Shown: positions 1 through 6,311 of the stretch, one piece after another | How the letters are laid out: each line of letters starts with the position of its first letter | Position numbering within the stretch: position 1 is the stretch's first letter | Assembly (NCBI GenBank): GCA_947624465.1 | Contig: CANQKJ010000062.1 | Coordinates: 1 to 9,836, forward strand | Direction: 5' to 3' | DNA length: 9,836 nucleotides | Source of the DNA: an uncultured Oscillospiraceae bacterium | Lineage (GTDB): Bacteria; Bacillota; Clostridia; Oscillospirales; Oscillospiraceae | Notes under the pieces: model-generated | Database searches by the model: none | What the model was told of the DNA's origin: nothing | Seen by the model: only the letters and a program-made list of their open reading frames with translations | Program-made: the position numbers and the translations under genes

Positions 1-187
1 CGGCACCGTGCTCCGGGTGGAGGTCAGCCAGGGTGACCGCGTCAAGGCCGGCCAGATCCTGGTGGTCCTGGAGGCCATGAAGATGGAGAACGAGGTGCTG
101 GCCCCCCGGGACGGCACCATCACTCAGGTGGTGGCCGCCAAGGGCGCCGGCGTACAGACCGGCGACCCCCTGATCGTTATGGCCTGA
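1..187 (+). CDS. Biotin carboxyl carrier domain of a biotin-dependent decarboxylase (C-terminus, partial)
   Basis: The reading frame is open from base 2 and ends in TGA at 185-187. It gives the last 61 residues of a protein whose start lies left of the window. The residues form a biotinyl/lipoyl domain: a Gly-Thr-Val strand, the biotin attachment motif E-A-M-K-M (the lysine codon is 80-82), and the closing G-D-P-L-I-V strand. In the family, the biotin on this lysine carries CO2 from the carboxyltransferase subunit to the membrane beta subunit. That beta subunit begins only 13 bases downstream, so this is almost certainly the biotin subunit (or biotin domain of an alpha subunit) of a Na+-translocating decarboxylase. 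The substrate (oxaloacetate, glutaconyl-CoA or methylmalonyl-CoA) cannot be told, because the carboxyltransferase is outside the window. Confidence 0.9.
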   Translation, partial: GTVLRVEVSQGDRVKAGQILVVLEAMKMENEVLAPRDGTITQVVAAKGAGVQTGDPLIVMA

Positions 188-200
188 CGGAGGGACGTCT

Positions 201-1637
201 ATGGATATCTTAAGGACTCTCTCCAATCTGGTCGAGACCTCCGGTTTCGCCGGCTTTTTCGCGGAGGGCGGCTGGAAGAATCTGATCATGATCGCGGTGG
301 CCTGCGTACTGCTGTACCTGGGCATCGCCAAAAAGTTTGAACCGCTGCTGCTGGTGGGCATCGCCTTCGGCGCGCTGCTGACCAACATCCCCGGCGCGGG
401 ACTGTACCACATGGGGATGTGGGACGCCTATGTGCATGAGTGCCCCTATGACCCCGCCAACGACTACGCCCTCTACAACACGGCCCAGGAGCACGTCTTC
501 ACCCAGGATGAGTACCTCTACTACGTGGCGGCCAGGGGCTGCGGCCACACCACCGCGCAGATCGAGGCGTATTTCGAGGCTCAGGCGGAGACCGGCGGCG
601 ACATCGCGGCGGACTATGACGCCCTGTTCAACTCTCCCGATATGGATATGGAAGCCGCGCTGGCCATCGATTCAGGTCTTGTGAGCGAGCTGTCCTTCAC
701 CGACATCATCCATCTGGGCGGCCTGCTGGACATCCTGTATATCGGCGTCAAGGCCGGCATCTACCCCTGCCTGATCTTCATGGGCGTGGGCGCCATGACC
801 GACTTCGGCCCGCTGATCGCCCGGCCCTCCTCCCTGATCCTGGGGGCCGCCGCCCAGTTGGGTGTGTTCCTGGCCTTCTTCGGGGCCATCTGCCTGGGCT
901 TCAAGGGCAATGTGGCCGCCTCCATCGGCATCATCGGCGGCGCGGACGGGCCTACGGCCATCTATCTGACCACCCTGCTGGCCCCCGCCTTCCTGGGACC
1001 CATCGCCATCGCGGCGTACAGCTACATGGCGCTGATCCCCATGATCCAGCCCCCGCTGATGAGGCTCCTCACCACCGAGAAGGAGCGCAAGGTGAAGATG
1101 GAGCAGGCCCGGCAGGTCTCCAAGACCGAGAAGATCGTCTTCCCCATCGTGGTGGCCGGCTTCGTGATCCTGCTGGTGCCCTCCACCGCCCCCCTGATCG
1201 GCTCGCTGATGTTCGGCAACCTGCTGCGTGAGACCGGCGTCACCGAGCGCCTCTCCGACACCGCCCAGAACGGCCTGATGAACATCGTCACCCTGTTTTT
1301 GGGCATCAGCGTGGGCGCCACCACCGTGGCCTCCCGGTTCCTCACCGTGCAGACCCTGATGATCATCGCCCTGGGCCTGGTGGCCTTTGGCTTCTCCACC
1401 GTGGGCGGCCTGCTGATGGGCAAGCTCATGTACGTGGTCTCCGGCGGCAAGATCAATCCGCTGATCGGCTCCGCCGGTGTGTCCGCGGTCCCCATGGCCG
1501 CCCGGGTCTCCCAGATGGAGGGCCAGAAGGCCAACCCCGGCAACTTCCTGCTGATGCACGCCATGGGCCCCAACGTGGCCGGCGTCATCGGCTCCGCCAT
1601 CGCGGCCGGCTTCCTGCTGGCGCTCTTCGGCGGCTGA
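201..1637 (+). CDS. Na+-translocating decarboxylase beta subunit (OadB/GcdB/MmdB family) with an extra N-terminal insert
   Basis: This is the integral membrane subunit that decarboxylates carboxybiotin and exports Na+. The ATG at 201 has GGAGGG at 189-194, six bases upstream. The 478 residues are very hydrophobic. Family hallmarks are G-V-G-A-M-T-D-F-G-P (residues 195-204; Asp201 corresponds to the Na+/carboxybiotin aspartate known in OadB), the G-I-I-G-G-A-D-G-P-T segment, the S-Y-M-A-L-I-P-M-I-Q-P-P loop, I-G-S-A-G-V-S-A-V-P-M-A-A-R, and M-H-A-M-G-P-N-V-A-G-V near the end. It is longer than the roughly 375-435 residues I expect for the family. The extra length is a hydrophilic, acidic, aromatic-rich stretch at about residues 70-170, between an N-terminal membrane helix and the L-L-D-I-L-Y-I-G-V-K motif. 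The gene is the last in its operon. Oxaloacetate, glutaconyl-CoA and methylmalonyl-CoA enzymes share this subunit, so no gene symbol is given. Confidence 0.93.
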   Translation: MDILRTLSNLVETSGFAGFFAEGGWKNLIMIAVACVLLYLGIAKKFEPLLLVGIAFGALLTNIPGAGLYHMGMWDAYVHECPYDPANDYALYNTAQEHVFTQDEYLYYVAARGCGHTTAQIEAYFEAQAETGGDIAADYDALFNSPDMDMEAALAIDSGLVSELSFTDIIHLGGLLDILYIGVKAGIYPCLIFMGVGAMTDFGPLIARPSSLILGAAAQLGVFLAFFGAICLGFKGNVAASIGIIGGADGPTAIYLTTLLAPAFLGPIAIAAYSYMALIPMIQPPLMRLLTTEKERKVKMEQARQVSKTEKIVFPIVVAGFVILLVPSTAPLIGSLMFGNLLRETGVTERLSDTAQNGLMNIVTLFLGISVGATTVASRFLTVQTLMIIALGLVAFGFSTVGGLLMGKLMYVVSGGKINPLIGSAGVSAVPMAARVSQMEGQKANPGNFLLMHAMGPNVAGVIGSAIAAGFLLALFGG

Positions 1638-1665
1638 ATCCCGCCGTGCAGTCCAGACGCGTTTA

Positions 1666-1701
1666 CAGGTCCCCGCTCCTTGGAGCGGGGACCTGTTTTT
1701 T
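1666..1701 (+). terminator. Rho-independent terminator after the decarboxylase operon
   Basis: A perfect 14-bp inverted repeat (1666-1679 with 1682-1695) has only two unpaired bases at its tip and is followed directly by six T's (1696-1701). It lies 28 bases after the beta-subunit stop codon and ends the decarboxylase operon. Confidence 0.95.
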
Positions 1702-1742
1702 GACCGTCCGTCCCGGATCCCGGACCATCTGTCCGTTTTTTC

Positions 1743-1771
1743 TTGACTGTTCCGCATGGCCGTACTATATT
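1743..1771 (+). promoter_or_regulatory. Sigma-A-type promoter upstream of the PAP2 gene
   Basis: TTGACT at 1743-1748 and TATATT at 1766-1771 are separated by exactly 17 bases. This is a near-consensus vegetative promoter in an AT-rich stretch just after the previous terminator. Transcription would start near 1778, giving a leader of about 150 bases before the gene at 1929. Confidence 0.7.
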
Positions 1772-1826
1772 GCGAAATGTACAAGAAAACTTCCAGCGAT
1801 TTCAAAATTTCTTAAAACTTTTCCCC

Positions 1827-1854
1827 TTGTTTTTTAATTTGAACGTCCTATAAT
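1827..1854 (+). promoter_or_regulatory. Second promoter candidate close to the PAP2 gene
   Basis: A perfect TATAAT lies at 1849-1854, with TTGTTT at 1827-1832 and a 16-base spacer. Transcription would start near 1861, exactly where a 20-bp palindrome begins. The -35 is weaker than that of the promoter at 1743, so the two may be alternatives or act in tandem. Confidence 0.55.
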
Positions 1855-1861
1855 GCACTTT

Positions 1862-1903
1862 GAAAGCGCCATGGCGCTTTCCCGCGCGCAAATGGGTGCG
1901 CGC
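1862..1903 (+). promoter_or_regulatory. Palindrome and hairpin in the PAP2 leader (possible operator)
   Basis: Bases 1862-1881 are a perfect 20-bp palindrome centred on CCATGG, starting 8 bases after the TATAAT at 1849. A second inverted repeat follows at 1884-1890/1897-1903 (7 bp, 6-base loop). Neither is followed by a T-run, so they do not look like terminators. The position at +1 fits a repressor operator, or paired hairpins at the 5' end of the mRNA. The function is inferred. Confidence 0.5.
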
Positions 1904-1928
1904 CCGTCTGACCCGATCGGAGGAAACT

Positions 1929-2648
1929 ATGGAACATACCAATTCTCTTGTGGATTACAGCGGTTTCCGCCTGTCTCTGCTGACCACAGAGCGGTTCCGC
2001 CACTGGCTGCTGCCCCTGTACTGGATCGCCTTCGGGCTGGCTTTCTATCTGGCGGAACATATCTTTTCCCCCGCCCGCTGGCACGTGATGCACTGTGCCC
2101 TGGACGATGTGATCCCCTTCTGCGAGTTATTCGTCATCCCCTATGTGTTCTGGTTCGTGTATATGCTCGGGATGCACGCCTACACCTTCTTCTTCGATGT
2201 GGCCGCCTTCAAAAAGCTGATGGCCTTCATCATGGTCACCTACTCGGCGGCCCTGGTGCTGTTTCTGGTCTTCCCCACCGCCCAGCACCTCCGCCCGGAG
2301 GTGTTCCCCAGGGACAACGCCCTGTGCCGGTTCATGGGGCATTTCTACCAGATGGACACCAGCACCAACGTGTGTCCCTCCCTCCATGTGGTGGGTTCCA
2401 TGGCGGTGATGTTCGCCGCCTGGGACACCCCCCGTTTCCAGGCCCGGAAGTGGAAGGCCGCCTTCGGCATAGTCACCGCTCTCATCTGCGTCTCCACCGT
2501 GTTTTTGAAGCAGCACTCGGTGGTGGATGTGATCGTCGGCCTGCTGTTTTCCTACGCCGGTTACCGCTTGGTCTACCGGGGCGGACTGGAGCGCATCTCC
2601 GCCGCCTTTGCCCGGCGGTGCGAGGATTTAAAACGCATTTACGGCTGA
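1929..2648 (+). CDS. PAP2-superfamily integral membrane phosphatase (PAP2_3/Aur1-like)
   Basis: The start is ATG 1929, because GGAGG at 1919-1923 sits five bases before it. In-frame codons upstream lie inside the palindromic leader. The 239-residue product has about five or six hydrophobic segments (roughly residues 26-46, 62-85, 97-115, 150-165, 178-193, 198-214). PAP2 catalytic motifs are visible: C-P-S-L-H-V at 149-154 (His153) and K-Q-H-S-V-V-D at 194-200 (His196, Asp200). These match the second and third phosphatase motifs, with the histidine/aspartate pair that forms and resolves the phosphohistidine. The classical first motif (K-x6-R-P) is not evident, as is common in the Aur1/inositol-phosphoceramide-synthase-like branch. 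Likely roles are dephosphorylation of a lipid phosphate or transfer of a lipid headgroup at the membrane; the substrate is unknown. The gene appears monocistronic. Confidence 0.85.
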   Translation: MEHTNSLVDYSGFRLSLLTTERFRHWLLPLYWIAFGLAFYLAEHIFSPARWHVMHCALDDVIPFCELFVIPYVFWFVYMLGMHAYTFFFDVAAFKKLMAFIMVTYSAALVLFLVFPTAQHLRPEVFPRDNALCRFMGHFYQMDTSTNVCPSLHVVGSMAVMFAAWDTPRFQARKWKAAFGIVTALICVSTVFLKQHSVVDVIVGLLFSYAGYRLVYRGGLERISAAFARRCEDLKRIYG

Positions 2649-2680
2649 AAAAAACGGAGCGCTTTCGCGCTCCGTTTTTT
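2648..2680. terminator. Bidirectional terminator between convergent genes
   Basis: A 9-bp perfect stem (2654-2662 with 2667-2675, loop TTTC) is flanked by seven A's on the left (2648-2654) and six T's on the right (2675-2680). It therefore works as an intrinsic terminator on both strands. The A-run starts in the last base of the PAP2 stop codon, and the minus-strand DivIVA-like gene ends at 2689. Both genes share this element. Confidence 0.92.
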
Positions 2681-2688
2681 ATGTCCCG

Positions 2689-3321
2689 TTATTCCAGGCC
2701 GCCCCGCTCTTTGAGCCTACCGGCCTCCTCCTCCAGAGCGGCGGTGCGCTCTCCGGCGGCGGTGAGCGCCTGGGCCTGGGCCAGCAGGGCATCCACCCCC
2801 TGCCGCACGGCGCCGTACTGGTTCATCACGTCCCCCAGCCAGCGGCGGGTGTCGTTCTTGAGTTCCTCCGCCTGGCCGTTGGCCTCGTCCACGATGGACT
2901 GCGCCTTGCGGTGGGCGTCCAGCTCCACGGTGGCCACCCGGTCCTTCAACTGCTCGTACTTCTCCGCCAGAGGGGCCAGCTCGGCCACCTGGGCCTGGAG
3001 CCGCTCCAGCTCCTGCCGGGCGGCGGCCAGCCTGGACTCGGTCTCGGTCTGCTCCCCGCGGAGCCTGGTCAGCGTCCGGGTAGAGGTCTCCAAATGCTCC
3101 CGCACCTTGGCCTCCTCCGCGGCGGCGGCGCCCCTGGCCCCCTCCAGGTCGGAGAGGGCGGTCTCCAGCTCGCTCTGGCGGCGGAGAGCCTCCTCCAGGC
3201 GGGCCTTCATCCCGGCCATCTCCTTGCGGTGGGCGGCCCCGGTCTGTTCGATGTATTGCTGCACATCCCGGCGGTTGAAGCCGCCCAGGGCGGTGCGAAA
3301 ACGCTGGATGACGGGTTCCAT
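2689..3321 (-). CDS. DivIVA-like coiled-coil protein
   Basis: The start is ATG at 3319-3321, with a GGGGAG ribosome binding site eight bases upstream; a longer reading to 3351 has no such support. The 210 residues begin with a short motif, F-R-T-A-L-G-G-F-N-R-R-D-V-Q-Q-Y-I (about 8-24). It resembles the N-terminal DivIVA signature in which a hydrophobic/Gly-Phe turn is followed by an amphipathic helix. Residues 30-205 are almost entirely charged Glu/Arg/Ala/Leu/Gln heptads, a long coiled coil. There is no membrane segment or signal peptide. Family members mark curved membrane and organise septum or pole growth in Gram-positive bacteria. Assignment rests on the short N-terminal motif plus the coiled coil, so a generic coiled-coil cell-division protein is the alternative. 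It is monocistronic, with its own promoter and the shared terminator at 2648-2680. Confidence 0.72.
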   Translation of the reverse strand: MEPVIQRFRTALGGFNRRDVQQYIEQTGAAHRKEMAGMKARLEEALRRQSELETALSDLEGARGAAAAEEAKVREHLETSTRTLTRLRGEQTETESRLAAARQELERLQAQVAELAPLAEKYEQLKDRVATVELDAHRKAQSIVDEANGQAEELKNDTRRWLGDVMNQYGAVRQGVDALLAQAQALTAAGERTAALEEEAGRLKERGGLE

Positions 3322-3363
3322 AGGCAGAACTCCCCTTTCCTGTCGTTTCACAGGGTTCTAGAC

Positions 3364-3392
3364 ATTCTACCACATTTTTTGACCGGTTACAA
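3364..3392 (-). promoter_or_regulatory. Promoter of the DivIVA-like gene
   Basis: Read on the minus strand, TTGTAA (3387-3392) and TAGAAT (3364-3369) are separated by 17 bases. Transcription would start near 3357, about 35 bases before the ATG at 3321. Spacing and sequence fit a vegetative promoter. Confidence 0.7.
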
Positions 3393-3421
3393 TCCCTTTC
3401 TCATGGGTTATTTTTTGTCCC

Positions 3422-3441
3422 GGAAAAACGGCCCGTTTTCC
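3422..3441. repeat. Inverted repeat between divergent promoters
   Basis: AAAACGG (3425-3431) and CCGTTTT (3433-3439) form a dyad around C3432. The arms extend outward by GG/CC if one A is bulged. It lies between the minus-strand promoter at 3364-3392 and the plus-strand -10 at 3486. It has no T-run directly attached in either direction, so an operator is more likely than a terminator. The function is not known. Confidence 0.45.
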
Positions 3442-3482
3442 CCGGAAATTTACAGATTATTCTTCCATCCCGCCGCAAGATG

Positions 3483-3491
3483 TGGTATAAT
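3483..3491 (+). promoter_or_regulatory. Extended -10 promoter of the glf operon
   Basis: TG at 3483-3484 followed by one base and a perfect TATAAT at 3486-3491 makes an extended -10. The -35 region at the normal distance (about 3463-3468) is poor, as is usual for extended -10 promoters. The leader to the glf ATG would be about 36 bases. Confidence 0.65.
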
Positions 3492-3533
3492 ATCTAAAAT
3501 AATACCCCATAACTTAGATAAGGACGTGATGCA

Positions 3534-4730
3534 ATGAGCGGATATGACGCTCTGGTGGTGGGCGCGGGCTATGCCGGCGCCGTGGCCGCCCGCCGCCTGG
3601 CGGAGGACGGCGGCAAACGGGTGCTGGTTCTGGAGCGCCGGCCTCATGTGGGCGGCAACGCCTACGACTGCCCGGACGACGCCGGGGTGCTCATCCACAA
3701 GTACGGCCCCCACATCTTCCACACCAACGACCGGCGGGTGTTCGACTATCTCTCCCGGTTCACCAAATGGCGGCGCTATCAGCACTGCGTCATCGCCAAT
3801 CTGCCCCGGGACAACCCCGAGGCGGTCCCCGCCGGGAAAAAGACGGACGGCCGGTTCTTTTTCCCCGTCCCCTTCAACCTGGACTCCATGAAGGCCGCCT
3901 TCGGCGAAAAAGAGGGCCAGCGGCTGGGGCGGAAGCTGCTGGACGCCTACCCCGCCCAGTCCCAGGTGACCATTCTGGAGCTGCGGCAGAACCCCGATGC
4001 GGAGATCGCCGCCATCGCGGACTATGTGTACGAGCACGTGTTCGTCCACTACACCATGAAGCAGTGGGGCCAGACCCCGGAGGAGATCGATCCCGCCACC
4101 ACCGCGAGAGTCCCCGTGCGCCTGTCCAACGATCCCCGGTACTTCATGGACGCCTATCAGGGGATGCCGCTGGAGGGCTACACCCCCCTGTTCAAGGCCA
4201 TGCTGGACCATCCCAACATCACCGTGGAGCTGGGCCGGGACGCGCGGGAACGGCTGGAGCCGGCGGACGGCGTCATCAAGCTGGACGGGGAACTCTTCCA
4301 CGGGCCCGTCATCTACACCGGCCAAGCGGACGAGCTGTTCGGTTTCCGGTTCGGCCCCCTGCCCTACCGGACCCTGGACTTCGGGTTCGAGACGCTGCCC
4401 GTGGACTGCTTCCAGGCCAGGGGGACCGTCAACTACACCGTTGATGAACCCTACACCCGCATCACCGAGTTCAAGCACCTGACCGGACAGGTCCTCCCCG
4501 GCGTCACCACCATCATGAAGGAATACTCCCGCTCCTACACCGGCATGGACGGCGAGATCCCTTACTACGCCGTCATCAACCCCGAGAACAACGCCCTTTA
4601 CGCAGAATACAAGGCTATGGCGGACCGCTACCCCAACCTCCACCTGCTGGGCCGCCTGGCGGAATACAAATATTATAATATGGATGCCATCACCGCCAAG
4701 GCACTGGAATTGACCGACCGGTTCATATAA
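3534..4730 (+). CDS. glf: UDP-galactopyranose mutase
   Basis: This flavoenzyme interconverts UDP-galactopyranose and UDP-galactofuranose, the donor for galactofuranose-containing glycans. The ATG at 3534 has AAGGA nine bases upstream. The 398 residues start with an FAD-binding Rossmann motif, V-V-G-A-G-Y-A-G (8-15), and the L-E-R-R-P-H-V-G-G-N-A-Y-D segment (33-45). The family signature G-P-H-I-F-H-T follows at 58-64. Further hallmarks are Y-x-x-K-Q-W-G near residue 180, the R-x-S-N-D-P-R-Y-F and Y-Q-G-M-P-x-x-G-Y-T substrate-binding region, R-I-T-E-F-K-H, and the C-terminal L-G-R-L-A-E-Y-K-Y-Y-N-M-D. Length is normal for bacterial Glf. It is cytosolic and heads an operon with a glycosyltransferase 43 bases downstream, which fits galactofuranose transfer to an envelope polysaccharide (inference). 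Confidence 0.96.
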   Translation: MSGYDALVVGAGYAGAVAARRLAEDGGKRVLVLERRPHVGGNAYDCPDDAGVLIHKYGPHIFHTNDRRVFDYLSRFTKWRRYQHCVIANLPRDNPEAVPAGKKTDGRFFFPVPFNLDSMKAAFGEKEGQRLGRKLLDAYPAQSQVTILELRQNPDAEIAAIADYVYEHVFVHYTMKQWGQTPEEIDPATTARVPVRLSNDPRYFMDAYQGMPLEGYTPLFKAMLDHPNITVELGRDARERLEPADGVIKLDGELFHGPVIYTGQADELFGFRFGPLPYRTLDFGFETLPVDCFQARGTVNYTVDEPYTRITEFKHLTGQVLPGVTTIMKEYSRSYTGMDGEIPYYAVINPENNALYAEYKAMADRYPNLHLLGRLAEYKYYNMDAITAKALELTDRFI

Positions 4731-4773
4731 TTTCCCCGGCTGGAAATAATCATAGATCAGGAGTGAAACTGAC

Positions 4774-5802
4774 ATGGACAAGCTCATCACCTTCGCCGTG
4801 CCCTGCTACAATTCCGCCGCCTATATGGACAAGTGCGTCACCACCCTGCTGGCCGCGGGCCCGGAGGCGGAGATCATCCTGGTGGACGACGGCTCCTTCA
4901 AGGACGACACCCCCGCCAAGTGCGACGACTGGGCCGCCCGCTACCCCGACATCATCCGGGCCATCCATCAGGAGAACGGCGGCCACGGCGAGGGGGTCAA
5001 CCAGGGCATCCGCAACGCCAGGGGCCTCTACTACAAGGTGGTGGACTCCGACGACTGGCTGGACACCGACGCCCTGGGCCGGGTCATGGACAAGCTGCGG
5101 GAGTTCTCCGCCATGCCCGCCCCGGTGGACATGGTCATCGCCAACTATGTGTATGAGCACGCGGAGGACAACACCCAGAAGATCATGGGCTACAAAAACG
5201 TGTTCCCCACCGGCTGCATCTTCACCTGGGACGACATCCGCCACTTCCGCACCTCCCAGTATCTGCTCATGCACTCGGTGATCTACCGCACCCAGCTGCT
5301 GCGGGACTGCGGCATCGAGCTGCCCAAGCACACCTTCTATGTGGACAACATCTTCGTCTACCAGCCCCTCCCCTTCGTCAAGACCATGTACTACATGAAC
5401 CTGGACCTGTACCGGTACTATATCGGCCGGTCGGACCAGAGCGTCAACGAGGCGGTGATGGCCGGCCGCATCGATCAGCAGGTCCGCATCACCCGGATCA
5501 TGATCGACGCCCACGACGTGCTGTCCATCAAAAACAGCCAGCCCAAATTGGGCCGGTATATGCTCAACTACCTGGGCATGATGCTGACCATCTCCTCCAT
5601 CTTCGCCATCATCGCCGACACGCCGGAGTCCCTGGGGATGCGCACCGAGCTGTGGGAGTACCTGCGCAAAAAGGACGCCGCCCTCTACCGCCGGCTCCGC
5701 TACCGGCTCACCAACCTGGGCACCAACATCCCTGGCTATCAGGGCCGCAAGCTGTCGGTAAAGATCTACCGGCTGGCCCGGAAGATATACAAATTCAACT
5801 GA
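4774..5802 (+). CDS. Glycosyltransferase family 2 (GT-A fold)
   Basis: The start is ATG 4774, with AGGAG at 4759-4763 ten bases upstream. The 342-residue protein opens with F-A-V-P-C-Y-N-S, the usual nucleotide-sugar-binding strand, then V-D-D-G-S (37-41), the N-G-G-H-G-E-G-V-N loop (68-76) and the D-S-D-D-W metal-binding motif (91-95). This order is typical of GT2. The C-terminal half is basic and aromatic, ending in repeated Arg/Lys/Tyr. It has no clear transmembrane helix, so the enzyme is probably cytosolic or membrane-peripheral. It transfers a sugar from a nucleotide donor to a growing glycan. Its place directly after glf suggests a galactofuranosyltransferase or another step in the same glycan, but the donor cannot be read from sequence. 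trxA follows after 19 bases in what looks like the same transcript. Confidence 0.9.
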   Translation: MDKLITFAVPCYNSAAYMDKCVTTLLAAGPEAEIILVDDGSFKDDTPAKCDDWAARYPDIIRAIHQENGGHGEGVNQGIRNARGLYYKVVDSDDWLDTDALGRVMDKLREFSAMPAPVDMVIANYVYEHAEDNTQKIMGYKNVFPTGCIFTWDDIRHFRTSQYLLMHSVIYRTQLLRDCGIELPKHTFYVDNIFVYQPLPFVKTMYYMNLDLYRYYIGRSDQSVNEAVMAGRIDQQVRITRIMIDAHDVLSIKNSQPKLGRYMLNYLGMMLTISSIFAIIADTPESLGMRTELWEYLRKKDAALYRRLRYRLTNLGTNIPGYQGRKLSVKIYRLARKIYKFN

Positions 5803-5821
5803 TGAAAAGGAGAACTGCTTT

Positions 5822-6130
5822 ATGGCTGTGGAGACCATTACCAGGGACAATTTCGAATCGCTGGTGCTGAAAAACGACAAGCCCGTGCTGGTGGACTTCT
5901 GGGCCTCCTGGTGCGGCCCCTGCCGGATGATGGCCCCCGTCATCGACAAGATCGCCGGGGAGCGGGACGACATCGTGGTGGGCAAGCTGAACATCGACGA
6001 CGAGGCGGAGCTGGCCATCCAGTACGGGGTCATGTCCATCCCCACCCTGATGGTGTTCAAGGGCGGCGAGGTCCACAACAAGACGGTGGGCGTCACCCCC
6101 AAGGACGAGGTGCTCGCCCTGCTGGACTGA
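5822..6130 (+). CDS. trxA: Thioredoxin
   Basis: This small cytosolic thiol-disulfide reductant has 102 residues, close to the usual 100-110. It shows the catalytic W-C-G-P-C motif (Cys31 and Cys34), the upstream V-D-F-W-A-S strand, and the cis-proline at S-I-P-T (Pro74) facing the active site. The ATG at 5822 has AAGGAG at 5807-5812, nine bases upstream. It begins 19 bases after the glycosyltransferase stop with no promoter or terminator between. It is therefore probably co-transcribed with glf and the GT2 gene, and the transcript ends at the hairpin directly after it. No reductase gene is adjacent. Confidence 0.96.
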   Translation: MAVETITRDNFESLVLKNDKPVLVDFWASWCGPCRMMAPVIDKIAGERDDIVVGKLNIDDEAELAIQYGVMSIPTLMVFKGGEVHNKTVGVTPKDEVLALLD

Positions 6131-6136
6131 CCGGCG

Positions 6137-6171
6137 ATTTCCCCGGCGGGAGACCCGCCGGGGAAATTTTT
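6137..6171 (+). terminator. Rho-independent terminator of the glf-GT2-trxA operon
   Basis: A perfect 14-bp stem (6137-6150 with 6154-6167, loop AGA) runs into five T's (6167-6171). It begins six bases after the trxA stop. Confidence 0.95.
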
Positions 6172-6214
6172 GGAGAAAAAGCCGAAAAAAAACATTGCCA
6201 AACGCGCAAATGTC

Positions 6215-6243
6215 TTTACATTTCCCAGGATGCGTGATATACT
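6215..6243 (+). promoter_or_regulatory. Strong extended -10 promoter for the CNNM/CBS gene
   Basis: TTTACA (6215-6220) and TATACT (6238-6243) are spaced by 17 bases. TG at 6235-6236 adds an extended -10. Transcription should start near 6250, about 62 bases before the TTG start codon. Confidence 0.85.
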
Positions 6244-6253
6244 ATTTGCTAAA

Positions 6254-6292
6254 TTGGCCGGGCCGCGGCCTCGCGGCTAATTTTCGGGCCAA
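6254..6292 (+). promoter_or_regulatory. Two-tier folded 5' leader before the CNNM/CBS gene
   Basis: In the predicted mRNA, TTGGCC (6254-6259) can pair with GGCCAA (6287-6292). Inside this, GCCGCG (6262-6267) pairs with CGCGGC (6272-6277) around a four-base loop. The outer stem ends three bases before the AGGAGG ribosome binding site (6296-6301), so its stability could affect translation. It is too short for a known M-box Mg2+ riboswitch. A regulatory role is inference. Confidence 0.45.
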
Positions 6293-6311
6293 ATCAGGAG
6301 GTTATTCCACC

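Noticed and set aside
672..1805. Long minus-strand open frame opposite the decarboxylase gene
   Set aside because: Its product is low-complexity (Gly/His/Gln/Asp-rich), as expected opposite GC-rich coding DNA. It also runs through the terminator at 1666-1701. The plus-strand frame has unmistakable family motifs.
1853..3361. 502-codon plus-strand open frame across the PAP2 gene, terminator and DivIVA-like gene
   Set aside because: It reads through a bidirectional terminator and through two better supported genes on opposite strands. Its composition is Ser/Arg/Pro-rich with no recognisable domain.
4673..4678. TATAAT inside the end of glf as a promoter for the glycosyltransferase
   Set aside because: It encodes the conserved E-Y-K-Y-Y-N-M-D segment of Glf and has no convincing -35 at the right distance.
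3450..4790. Minus-strand open frame opposite glf
   Set aside because: The translation is Gly/Val/His/Gln-rich with no motif, and glf on the other strand is certain.
4750..6201. Minus-strand open frame opposite the glycosyltransferase and trxA
   Set aside because: It overlaps two well-recognised genes and a terminator and shows no domain.
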